Source: CAYWKS01 sp964458935
Lineage (GTDB): Bacteria; Planctomycetota; Phycisphaerae; Phycisphaerales; Zrk34
Assembly: GCA_964458935.1 (NCBI GenBank)
Contig: CAYWKS010000028.1
Coordinates: 1 to 40,346, forward strand
Length of the DNA stretch: 40,346 nt
Reading direction: 5' to 3'
The notes under the pieces were generated by a model. The model saw nothing but the letters and a program-made list of their open reading frames with translations, searched no databases and was not told where the DNA came from. Within the stretch, counting starts at the first letter, position 1. Every line of letters starts with the position of its first letter. Made by a program: the position numbers and the translations under genes. Shown here piece by piece: positions 31,509 to 39,284 of this stretch.

Positions 31509-32921
31509 ATGGAAGGCAGGCCCACGTTGCGCACCATCGCAGTGATCAACCAGAAGGGCGGGTGCGGCAAGACGACCACGTCGATCAACCTTGCCGCGTC
31601 GCTGGCGTCGATGGGCCAGCGGACACTGCTGATCGACGTCGACCCGCAGGGCCACTGCGCCCTGGGCCTCGCCGTGCCCGAGAAGCAACTGGAACTATCG
31701 GTTGCCGATGTGTTTCTGTCGACCGATCCGACGCCCGCCGCGTTCGAGCCCCTGTTCTGGCAGGTCGCGGCGAACCTGGACCTGGCGCCGGCGACGGTCA
31801 GCCTCGCCGGGGTGGAGCGTCGGCTGGCCGATGCGCCCGACCGCGACCTGCGGCTGGCGCGGTTCCTGGCCAGCCTGGGCAAACGTTACGACGTGGTGCT
31901 GGTCGATTGCCCGCCGAGCATCGGTCTGCTGACGTTCAACGCCTTGCGAGCGGCGCAGGAAGTCATCATCCCCGTCGAGACCGGCTACTTCGCGCTCAAG
32001 GGCGCCGCGAAACAGGTCGCCACGATCAGGGTCATGAGCGAGCAGTGCGGCCACGGCGTGGCGATCCACGTGCTGCCGACGATGTACGACGTCCGCCAGA
32101 AGCTCGGCCGCGAGATCCTCAACGACCTCAAGCGGCAGTTCGGTCAGGCCGTGCTGCCGATCGTGATCCACTACAACTCGAAGCTGAAGGAGGCCGCCTC
32201 GTTCGGGCAGCCGATCACCGAGTACGACCCGAGTTCCCGCGGCCGACAAGACTTCGACGCGCTGGCACGTCACCTGATAGGGCACGAGCCGGACCCGTCG
32301 CGGGCCGAACCCCGCACCCACGCCGATCCGGCGGATGTCGAGCAGATGGGCGCCAACGGTTCGATGATGGCGCCGGTCGAGCGTGCGGTGCAAAGCGCCG
32401 CGGCGTCGGCGGCCTGTCGTGTGGAGGAGGCGACGCTGTCGGCGGCGACGGCCGCCGCGCCCCCCGCCGCGACCGGCCGCGCCGCCGAGCTGGTCCAACG
32501 CGCCCGAGCCCTGGCGGCGCGCACCGCGCGCTTGAACGAGCGGCTGCAGGCGGCCAACGCCGCCTCCACGCCGTCCGCCGCAACCCCGCCCGCCGACCCG
32601 CAACAACGCCGCGAGCAACTCGACCGCAAGCTCCAGCGGCTGTACGGCGTGCGGCAGACCGGCGCGGGCGTGCTGTTCGTGCAGCCCCTTGAGGGCGCCA
32701 GCCGCGTCAACGTCGCCGGCGACTTCAACAACTGGTGCACGCGCGGGTCCGACCTCAAGCCCAACGAGCACCTGGGTGTCTGGGAGTTGTGCGTCCCGCT
32801 GGCGCCCGGCCGCTACCGTTACCGCCTGGTCGTCGACGGTCGATGGATGACCGACCCGCACAACACCCACGTGGAAACCAATCCATTTGGGGAACTGAAC
32901 AACATCATTGAGGTACAATGA
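31509..32921 (+). CDS. ParA/MinD-type ATPase fused to a C-terminal AMPK-type glycogen-binding (CBM48) domain
   Basis: 470 residues. Residues ~8-255 are a full ParA ATPase: deviant Walker A with signature Lys (QKGGCGKTTTS, residues 15-25), DVDPQG (43-48) and VLVDCPPSIGLLTFNAL. Residues ~255-375 are an Ala-rich linker with a likely coiled coil (ELVQRARALAARTARLNERL). Residues ~385-470 match the AMPK-beta carbohydrate-binding module: VAGDFNNW (Trp409), YRYRLVVDGRW (Trp446) and FGELNNIIEV (Asn464-465) align with the glycogen-contact Trp100, Trp133 and Asn150 of rat AMPK beta-1, with Lys126 replaced by Arg439. ATG at 31509; the frame is open upstream to a TTG at 31389. The next gene starts 33 nt later. 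No parB or parS is seen. The domain calls are strong; a role in positioning glycogen is a hypothesis. Confidence 0.9.
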   Translation: MEGRPTLRTIAVINQKGGCGKTTTSINLAASLASMGQRTLLIDVDPQGHCALGLAVPEKQLELSVADVFLSTDPTPAAFEPLFWQVAANLDLAPATVSLAGVERRLADAPDRDLRLARFLASLGKRYDVVLVDCPPSIGLLTFNALRAAQEVIIPVETGYFALKGAAKQVATIRVMSEQCGHGVAIHVLPTMYDVRQKLGREILNDLKRQFGQAVLPIVIHYNSKLKEAASFGQPITEYDPSSRGRQDFDALARHLIGHEPDPSRAEPRTHADPADVEQMGANGSMMAPVERAVQSAAASAACRVEEATLSAATAAAPPAATGRAAELVQRARALAARTARLNERLQAANAASTPSAATPPADPQQRREQLDRKLQRLYGVRQTGAGVLFVQPLEGASRVNVAGDFNNWCTRGSDLKPNEHLGVWELCVPLAPGRYRYRLVVDGRWMTDPHNTHVETNPFGELNNIIEVQ

Positions 32922-32954
32922 GCCGACCGTTCGCAGGGATGCAAAGCGTGACGT

Positions 32955-34295
32955 ATGCCAGATCGCCCGGAAGACACCACCGACGAGCTGCATGAGCTGG
33001 CGGCGATGTACCTGACCGGTCAGACCCCGCCGGCCGACGGGCCGATCGACGACGATACCGGACCGGTCGGCCGGATCGCGCCCGAGGACCGCGACGCCGG
33101 TGACTCGCGCCGGGCGCCGCGGGGCCGAGCGACCGCGACCCCCGCGGAACTGGTCCTCGTGGCTCACCTGCCCGGTCCGGTCAACCTCTGGCTCCACCAG
33201 TACGCCCAGCGACGCGCCGAGGAGTATCGCGAGCCCCTCACGCTCGTCCGCATCGCGGGGCAGACCGGCGAATGCGACCGCTTCACGCCCATGCAAGCCG
33301 CACTGGCCGCCACCGACCCCGACCGGCCGTCGCCGCCGGTCGCCCACCTGATCTATCCCGGCGAGGCGGACGAGCCGATCATGCGGCGGCTCGCCGGGCG
33401 GTTGAACGAGTGGACGGTCCTGACCGGCGCCGACCCCGCGGCGATCGTCGCGGCGTATCGGCTCATCAAACAGTGGATGGACGCGCGACCCGGCGCGTCC
33501 TATGCGCCGATGGTGCGGCTGATGTTCCTCGGCTGCGACGGTCAGACCGCCCGTTCGGCCGCACGCAAGATCGAACGCGCCACCGGCGAGTTCCTCGATG
33601 TTCCCCTGGGCATGGCCGGCGTCCAGCAGCAGATGCAACCGGTCCGCCGACGACGCACCGAGCCGATCGAGCTGACCGACCGGGCGCTGGAGCAGTTGCT
33701 CCGCGGCGAACGCTCGTCCGCCGATGACCGAGCGGCGGCCGCATCGCCGGACGAGGCGCGGATCAGCGACGAAGAACTTGCCGCCCTGAGCATGGCCGAC
33801 CCGCCCACGACCGACGACCCGACCCGCGACTCGGAGCCGGACGAGCCCGACATCCCGACCGACCTGGGCCTTGCCGCTCATGACGTCGCCCGGCCGCCCC
33901 GCGACGCCCAGCCCGTGCTGAGCGATTCGGTGCCGGAGTTGACAGGCCTGGCGGCGCGCCACCCGCATCACGCCGCGGTCGAACTGGCCTGCGACAACGC
34001 CGGGCGTCTGCACCTGCTCGCGCACGCCGGCGAGGGCGATGGTCGGGCCGAACTGTCCCAGCTCGTCGAGGTCCGCGCCTGGGCGTTCGAGCACGCGGCG
34101 CTGCTCGCGCTGGCGTGCCCGCAACTGCACACCGCGCCGACGCCGGCGCGGATGCACCTTTTCGTCTCCGACGTGCAGGCGCACCAGGGGCTGCTCCGCT
34201 GCACCGGCAGCGATCACGCCCCGGCCCTGCACCTGCTGTTGCCCGTGACGGTCGGGACCAAGACGACCTGGTCCCACGTGCCGCTGACTTGCTGA
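32955..34295 (+). CDS. Probable MinD/FlhG-fold pseudo-ATPase partner of the ParA-CBM48 protein
   Basis: 446 residues, no close named family. Residues ~62-235 read like a MinD/FlhG domain that has lost its P-loop: strand LVLVAHLPGP in place of Walker A, helix LWLHQYAQRRAEEY, strand LTLVRI, then WTVLTGADPAAIVAAYRLIKQW, which matches the family's TTPEP-x-ITDAYALIK segment, and APMVRLMFLGCDG through SAARKIERATGEFL, matching the following strand and helix. Residues ~235-330 are an acidic, Asp/Pro/Ala-rich linker; residues ~335-446 form another alpha/beta region. The N-terminal ~60 residues are acidic. ATG at 32955, 33 nt after the ParA-CBM48 gene and probably co-transcribed; it ends 24 nt from the convergent HEAT gene. 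The pseudo-ATPase reading is an inference from pattern. Confidence 0.72.
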   Translation: MPDRPEDTTDELHELAAMYLTGQTPPADGPIDDDTGPVGRIAPEDRDAGDSRRAPRGRATATPAELVLVAHLPGPVNLWLHQYAQRRAEEYREPLTLVRIAGQTGECDRFTPMQAALAATDPDRPSPPVAHLIYPGEADEPIMRRLAGRLNEWTVLTGADPAAIVAAYRLIKQWMDARPGASYAPMVRLMFLGCDGQTARSAARKIERATGEFLDVPLGMAGVQQQMQPVRRRRTEPIELTDRALEQLLRGERSSADDRAAAASPDEARISDEELAALSMADPPTTDDPTRDSEPDEPDIPTDLGLAAHDVARPPRDAQPVLSDSVPELTGLAARHPHHAAVELACDNAGRLHLLAHAGEGDGRAELSQLVEVRAWAFEHAALLALACPQLHTAPTPARMHLFVSDVQAHQGLLRCTGSDHAPALHLLLPVTVGTKTTWSHVPLTC

Positions 34296-34319
34296 CGCCC
34301 CGCGCCCGCCGATCGTCGG

Positions 34320-36491
34320 TCAACCTTGGCCTTCGGCCTGACCGAGCCGCTGCTCCAGTTCCGTCATGCGCCGGGCCAGGTCGGCCGGAACGCCGTTGCC
34401 GGCCAGTTGTCGCGCCCGCTCAACCAGCCGCCTCGCCATGACCGCATCGGTGGCGGCGGAGGCCTCGGCGGCGTCGATCAACCACGGCACCAGTTCCGCG
34501 GCGAAGTTGGGATCGGCCGTCACCGCCTCGCGTGCCGCGGCCAACTCCGCCGCATTGGGGTCGGCCAACAGGTCGGCGCGAAGCCGCAGTTGCGCCAGCC
34601 GAACGTCCCGGATCGCCGGCTCGTTCGCGGCGAGCACGTCGAGTTGCTGCAGGGCTTCGGCCAGCAGCGCGCCCCGACCGGCGTCGGCGGCCAACTCCGC
34701 CAGCCGTGACAACAGCTGGCTCTTCGACGACGCGTCATCGGGCGCCGGCATCGCATGCTGCAGCACGCCCAAGCGCAGCTCCGTCAGGTCCGAAGACTTC
34801 GCGGCCGCCTCGCGATCGAGCGTGAGCAGGTCGTCGGTATCGAGGCGGCCGGCCACGGCGACGATCGCGCCGCGCCACGCCTGCCGCAGCACCGCGTCGG
34901 TCGGACGCGAGGCCATGTGCAACAGCGTCGTCGCGTGGTCGAGGGTTTGCCCGTGCCGCGCCACCGCCTCGAACAGCGGCGGGTGCAGCGCCGGATCGTT
35001 GGCGTGTGCGAGCAACGCCGCCATCGGCAGTTGACCTTGCACGAACACCTCGGCGGCGGCGAGCCGCACACTCTCATCGGGGTGATCGAGCAGGCCGGCC
35101 AGCACCCCCGCGTCCTGCTCCGGACGGAGCGTGCCGAGCAGGTGCACCATCTCCGGCTCGATCGGCGTGTTGGCGTCGTCGGGGTCGATCGCCCGGAGGA
35201 CGGACTGGTGTGCGCGGTTGGCCTGTGCCGCGGTCAGCCGGTCGGCCCCGTGCGCCGCGGCGAGGAACTGCGCGGCGGCCGCGCGGGTCGCGCCACGCTC
35301 CAGCAGCAGCAGCCCCGGGTCCACCGCTGCCTCCCGCGGCTTACGCGCCAACAGCGACAGGTACGCGTTCTGGACGATCGGCTCGGGCTCGGCGAGCAGC
35401 CTCCGCGTCGCGACGTCGGCGGCCGGCTCGTCGTCCATGTCGCGCAGCAGCGCCGCCACCGCCGCGCGGACCGCCGCCGCCTCGTCCGTCATCGCTTCAC
35501 GCAGCCGTTCCCGCACCCGCTCATCCACGGGCTGGGCGTTGAGCACCTTCCGCTCGATAAGGCTCGCCGCCAGCAGCCGCACGCCCACCACCGGGTCGTC
35601 GAGCATCGACAGCACCAGGGCGGGCCGCTCCGTCTCCGCCGCCGCGACGTACAAACGATTGAAGGTCTTGACCAGACGCTCGGTGAGCTGGGCCTGCTCG
35701 GCGGTCAGCCGCTTGTTCGCCTGGCTGAGCGATCGCACCAGCCGCGCCAGCCAGCGGTCGCGTGGCAGGTCGCGGTACTCCGCCCACCACCGCTGCCACG
35801 CCTCGCGGTCCTCGCCCAGGGCGGTGTTGCCCGTCAGGTCCGCCAGCGCCGTGAACGCGGCCGACCGGATCGCCCGTTCGTGCGGCGGGCCGGTCAGCGA
35901 CAAAAGCGCCTGCACGACCTGCGACTTGCGATGCTCGGCGAGCGCCGCGATCGCGCCGCGCCGCTGCGTCAGCTTGGCGTCGGCGTCGCCGGCCACATCG
36001 ATCAGCGCTTCGACCACGCCCGCGTTCTCGTAGCGGCTGAGCGCGTCGGCCACATCGCGGCGCAGCGGCTCGGTCCCGGCGCCCACCAGTTGCAGCAGCG
36101 GCGCGACCAGGGCCGCCGGCGGCGCGTGCACCTCGGCGACCGCGCCGGCGATGGCGCGGCGGGTCGAGGGCGTCGCCGCCTCGCGCAGCCGCCGCGCCAG
36201 CGCCTCGACGGCCGCCGGCCAGTTGCGGGCCAGCAGCGTTACCGCCGCGCTCCGCCGCCGCGCCAGGTCGATCTGTTCGTCATCCAGCACGCTGAGCATC
36301 AGGTCCAGCTCGCGCTGCTCATCGGGGCTCAGCCGCGCCGTTTCGGGCCGCCCGGGCGCCGGCTCGGCGGCCGCCCGCGTCGCTGTGAGCACGACAAGGC
36401 CCATCGCGACGCAAAGCGCCGCGGCGGCGCACGTGTCGTGTTGCCAACGCGTTAACCGTCGGCCACATGTTTTCCTGCGATCTTCAGCCAT
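34320..36491 (-). CDS. Exported HEAT-repeat protein
   Basis: 723 residues. The N-terminus is basic, then hydrophobic (residues ~19-40, CAAAALCVAMGLVVLTATRAAA), a signal peptide. The rest is almost entirely Ala/Leu/Arg-rich paired helices of HEAT/armadillo type, for example RRDVADALSRYENAGVVEALIDV, ALVLSMLDDPVVGVRLLAASLI and GVLAGLLDHPDESVRLAAAEVF. Residues around WQRWWAEYRDLPRDRWLARLV interrupt the repeats in the first third. Such proteins are binding scaffolds, probably in the periplasm. No catalytic or haem motif (CxxCH) is seen. ATG at 36489-36491; a good promoter lies just upstream. Convergent with the pseudo-MinD gene, divergent from the TPR gene. Function unknown. Confidence 0.85.
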   Translation of the reverse strand: MAEDRRKTCGRRLTRWQHDTCAAAALCVAMGLVVLTATRAAAEPAPGRPETARLSPDEQRELDLMLSVLDDEQIDLARRRSAAVTLLARNWPAAVEALARRLREAATPSTRRAIAGAVAEVHAPPAALVAPLLQLVGAGTEPLRRDVADALSRYENAGVVEALIDVAGDADAKLTQRRGAIAALAEHRKSQVVQALLSLTGPPHERAIRSAAFTALADLTGNTALGEDREAWQRWWAEYRDLPRDRWLARLVRSLSQANKRLTAEQAQLTERLVKTFNRLYVAAAETERPALVLSMLDDPVVGVRLLAASLIERKVLNAQPVDERVRERLREAMTDEAAAVRAAVAALLRDMDDEPAADVATRRLLAEPEPIVQNAYLSLLARKPREAAVDPGLLLLERGATRAAAAQFLAAAHGADRLTAAQANRAHQSVLRAIDPDDANTPIEPEMVHLLGTLRPEQDAGVLAGLLDHPDESVRLAAAEVFVQGQLPMAALLAHANDPALHPPLFEAVARHGQTLDHATTLLHMASRPTDAVLRQAWRGAIVAVAGRLDTDDLLTLDREAAAKSSDLTELRLGVLQHAMPAPDDASSKSQLLSRLAELAADAGRGALLAEALQQLDVLAANEPAIRDVRLAQLRLRADLLADPNAAELAAAREAVTADPNFAAELVPWLIDAAEASAATDAVMARRLVERARQLAGNGVPADLARRMTELEQRLGQAEGQG

Positions 36492-36523
36492 GAGGTCTCG
36501 CTGTCGGGCCCGGGGCTGTGTAC

Positions 36524-36552
36524 AATATAGCCACCTCAACGCAGCCTGTCGG
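36524..36552 (-). promoter_or_regulatory. Candidate promoter of the HEAT-repeat gene
   Basis: On the minus strand CCGACA (36547-36552) and TATATT (36524-36529) are 17 nt apart, in the only AT-rich patch of the 136-nt divergent region. Transcription would begin ~25 nt before the ATG. The overlapping plus-strand TACAAT (36521-36526) could serve the divergent TPR gene. Confidence 0.5.
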
Positions 36553-36627
36553 CATCATACGGGCAGGCGAGGAAGATGATCGGTCGTCAGGCACGAATTC
36601 GGATGCACGCTGTCGGGCGCGAACTTC

Positions 36628-37950
36628 ATGAACGACTGGTTTGAAGCTGAACAACGCGTCGAACGAGCGCAGGAGCTCTACGAGTCCGGCCGCTGGGAAG
36701 ACGCGCTGCGCGAGCTCGAAGCCGCGCTCGCGGTCAACCCCGATAACGGCGAATGGCATTTCAACCTCGGGCTGACGCTCGAGGCGATGGGTCGGCTCGG
36801 CGAGGCAATCGCCTCGTTCCGCCACGCGATCGACCTGCAGGGCGCCGACTGCGAGTGCCTCAACGTGCTCGGCGCGGCGCTGACCCGCGACAACCGGTTC
36901 GATGAGGCGCTGCGCTGCTTCGAGCAGGCCGAACGCCTCGACCCGACGGACTCGGCCAGCTACGCCAACCGGATCGCCGCCTACGCCCAGCGCGGCGAGC
37001 ACGACCAGGCGGAGCTGATGTTCTACCTCGCCGTGCAGGTCGACCCCGAGAACCCCAAGGCCTACTTCAACATGGGCCAGAGCCTGCTGGCCCGCAACAA
37101 GCCCGCCCACGCGCTGCACTGCTTCAAACAGGTCCGCCGCATCGACCCCGGCGACGACCAGGTCCAGGCGCGGCTGGCCGACGCCTACTGGGCCAAGGGC
37201 GACTACGAGCGGGCCTATCGCTGCTTCCTCAGCCAACTCCGCCACGACCCCGGCGACATCGATGCACTGCTGGACCTGGGCAACCTGCTGATCGAGATGT
37301 CCCGGCCGATCGAGGCCGCCGAGAAGTTCCGCCGTGTGCTCGAGCTCGAACCGACCAACTCCGAGGCCCACCACTACCTCGGCGAGCTGGCGCTGCGTGC
37401 CGAGCAGCTCGAAGCCGCCGAGTCCGCCCTGCATCGGGCCATGCAGTACGACGGCCAGCAGCCGGGCGTGCGGACGAAGCTGGCGCGGATCGCCTTGCGT
37501 CGCAACCAGGTGCTCGTGGCCCGTCGGCTGCTCCGTGAGGAGCTGAAGCTCGACCCCGCCGCCTTCGACGAGCGCAGCCGCGATGAACTGGGCCAACTCC
37601 TGCTCGACGCGCGGATGCCCCGCGAAGCGATCGGCGTCTATCGCGCCCTGGCGACCGCCCGCGCCGGCGACGCCCGCTACCACAACCAGTGGGCGGTGGG
37701 GCTGTTCATGGCCGGCCGGCTCTGCGAGGGCATCCGCATCGCTCGCCGCGCCGTTCGGCTCGACAGCCGGTACACGCTGGCCATGTTCAACCTCGCCACG
37801 GCACATCAGCGGCGGGGCGAGTTCGGCCGGGCCGGCTACTGGCTCCGCCGCGCCCTCAAGCTCGGCCCGACGGACCCGATCCTGCGTCGGGCCCGCCGCC
37901 GCCTCTGGCTCGCCGCCGCCTGGGCCTCGCTCACACGCCGCGGGCGGTAA
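36628..37950 (+). CDS. Tetratricopeptide-repeat protein
   Basis: 440 residues made of about ten consecutive 34-residue TPR units from residue ~9 to the end, with the typical small and large residues at fixed positions (WHFNLGLTLEAMGRLGEAIASF, then AYFNMGQSLLARNKPAHALHCF, then ALLDLGNLLIEMSRPIEAAEKF). The C-terminus is very basic (RARRRLWLAAAWASLTRRGR). There is no signal peptide, so a cytoplasmic scaffold is likely. ATG at 36628; the codons are strongly G/C-ending. The following radical SAM gene has its own strong promoter, so the two are probably separate units. The binding partner is unknown. Confidence 0.9.
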   Translation: MNDWFEAEQRVERAQELYESGRWEDALRELEAALAVNPDNGEWHFNLGLTLEAMGRLGEAIASFRHAIDLQGADCECLNVLGAALTRDNRFDEALRCFEQAERLDPTDSASYANRIAAYAQRGEHDQAELMFYLAVQVDPENPKAYFNMGQSLLARNKPAHALHCFKQVRRIDPGDDQVQARLADAYWAKGDYERAYRCFLSQLRHDPGDIDALLDLGNLLIEMSRPIEAAEKFRRVLELEPTNSEAHHYLGELALRAEQLEAAESALHRAMQYDGQQPGVRTKLARIALRRNQVLVARRLLREELKLDPAAFDERSRDELGQLLLDARMPREAIGVYRALATARAGDARYHNQWAVGLFMAGRLCEGIRIARRAVRLDSRYTLAMFNLATAHQRRGEFGRAGYWLRRALKLGPTDPILRRARRRLWLAAAWASLTRRGR

Positions 37951-38045
37951 ACCGCCACAACCACGAAGCCGGCTCCCGCAGCGCCCTTCGCCAAGCGGCG
38001 GCCGATGCCACTGGGGCCTACTGGCGCTACGACCCGAACAAATAC

Positions 38046-38075
38046 TTGACACAGACGGATTCGTTCGGTTATTGT
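38046..38075 (+). promoter_or_regulatory. Strong candidate promoter of the radical SAM gene
   Basis: A perfect -35 box TTGACA (38046-38051) is followed after 18 nt by TATTGT (38070-38075). Only six bases separate the -10 box from the ATG at 38082, so the expected transcription start is the A of the start codon and the mRNA would be leaderless. Confidence 0.7.
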
Positions 38076-38081
38076 ACGGGC

Positions 38082-39284
38082 ATGGTGCGGAACAACGACC
38101 ATCCCGAACGCTCCGGCCATGCCGGCCAGTCGCGCCGCACCGGCTCGGGTTCGGCCCGGCCCGCCGGCCGCGGCCGCCGCGGCGCCGCGTCCAATCCCGC
38201 CAACCGGTTCGAGCGGCTGAGCCTCGAGGTCCTGCCGCTCGACGGCGGGGCGTGCGTCGACCCGGATGATCGGCCCGGCTCGCCGGGCGGTGCGCCCATC
38301 GCCGTCGACGCGTGGCAGAACCCCGCGGGCCGCACGGTCCAGACCGCGGTCTACCCCGACCGCAGCCGCAGCGTCATCAACCGTGTCGACTCGCCCGACC
38401 TGCCGTTTCACTGGACGATCAATCCGTACCGTGGCTGCGAGCACGGTTGCATCTACTGCTACGCGCGGCCGACCCACGAGACGCTGGGCATGTCCTCGGG
38501 GCTGGACTTCGAGACGAAGATCATGGCCAAGACCGAGGCGCCGGCGCTGCTCCGCAAGGAGCTGGCGCACCCCAAGTGGGCGGGGCAGCCGATCGTGATG
38601 TCCGGCGTGACCGACGCGTGGCAGCCGGTCGAGTCGCAGTTGGGCATCACGCGCGGCTGCCTGGAGGTCATGGCCGAAGCCCGCCAGCCGGTGAGCATTG
38701 TGACCAAGAGCCGGCTGATCCTGCGCGACCTGGACCTTCTGGCGGAGCTGGCGAAGCACGACGCGGTGCGCGTGGCGGTGAGCTTGACGACGCTGGACAA
38801 CGCGTTGGCGTCGAAGCTGGAGCCCCGCGCCGCGAGCCCGCGGAATCGGCTGTGGGCGATCCAGCGGCTGGCGGCGGCGGGCGTGCCGGTCGGCGTCATG
38901 GTCGCGCCGGTGATCCCGGCGATCACGGACCGGGAGGTGCCCAAGCTGCTGCGTGCGGCCGCCGATGCCGGGGCACGCTGGGCGGGCTATGTCCTGCTCC
39001 GGTTGCCGCACCAGAACAAGCAGTTGTTCGATGACTGGCTGGCCGAGCACTATCCCCAGCGGCGTGAGCACGTCCTGTCGCTGATCCGCCAGACGCGCGG
39101 GGGCAAGCTGTACGACGCGACGTTCTCGAATCGGATGCAAGGCTCCGGGCCGTACGCCCAGCAGTTGCACATGACCTTCGCCATGTTCGCCCGCCGCGTG
39201 AAGCTGCACGAGACGCCGGCGCCGATGACAGGTGCGGCGTTCCGTCGGCCCGACGCGCGTGAGCAACTGGCGCTGTTTGCCTGA
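38082..39284 (+). CDS. PA0069-family radical SAM protein (SplB-like)
   Basis: 400 residues. The radical SAM cluster motif is Cys119-x3-Cys123-x2-Cys126 in YRGCEHGCIYCYARP. TIM-barrel segments follow: VSIVTKSRLILRDLDLL, RVAVSLTTLDNALASKLEP and VGVMVAPVIPAITDREV. The spacing matches the PA0069 family, related to spore photoproduct lyase-like enzymes, whose reaction is not established. The first ~45 residues are basic and low-complexity (Arg/Gly/Ala/Ser), perhaps nucleic-acid binding. ATG at 38082 fits the promoter at 38046-38075, with no room for a ribosome site. It stands alone after the TPR gene. The family assignment is firm, the function unknown. Confidence 0.93.
   Translation: MVRNNDHPERSGHAGQSRRTGSGSARPAGRGRRGAASNPANRFERLSLEVLPLDGGACVDPDDRPGSPGGAPIAVDAWQNPAGRTVQTAVYPDRSRSVINRVDSPDLPFHWTINPYRGCEHGCIYCYARPTHETLGMSSGLDFETKIMAKTEAPALLRKELAHPKWAGQPIVMSGVTDAWQPVESQLGITRGCLEVMAEARQPVSIVTKSRLILRDLDLLAELAKHDAVRVAVSLTTLDNALASKLEPRAASPRNRLWAIQRLAAAGVPVGVMVAPVIPAITDREVPKLLRAAADAGARWAGYVLLRLPHQNKQLFDDWLAEHYPQRREHVLSLIRQTRGGKLYDATFSNRMQGSGPYAQQLHMTFAMFARRVKLHETPAPMTGAAFRRPDAREQLALFA

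Noticed and set aside
31509..32921. Chromosome-partitioning ParA near an origin of replication
   Set aside because: No parB, parS-like palindrome, dnaA or gidA/gidB neighbour is present, and the C-terminal carbohydrate module points to another cargo.
34755..36455. Long plus-strand frame opposite the HEAT-repeat gene
   Set aside because: Arg/Gln/His-rich translation with no domain; the minus strand has a signal peptide and repeats.
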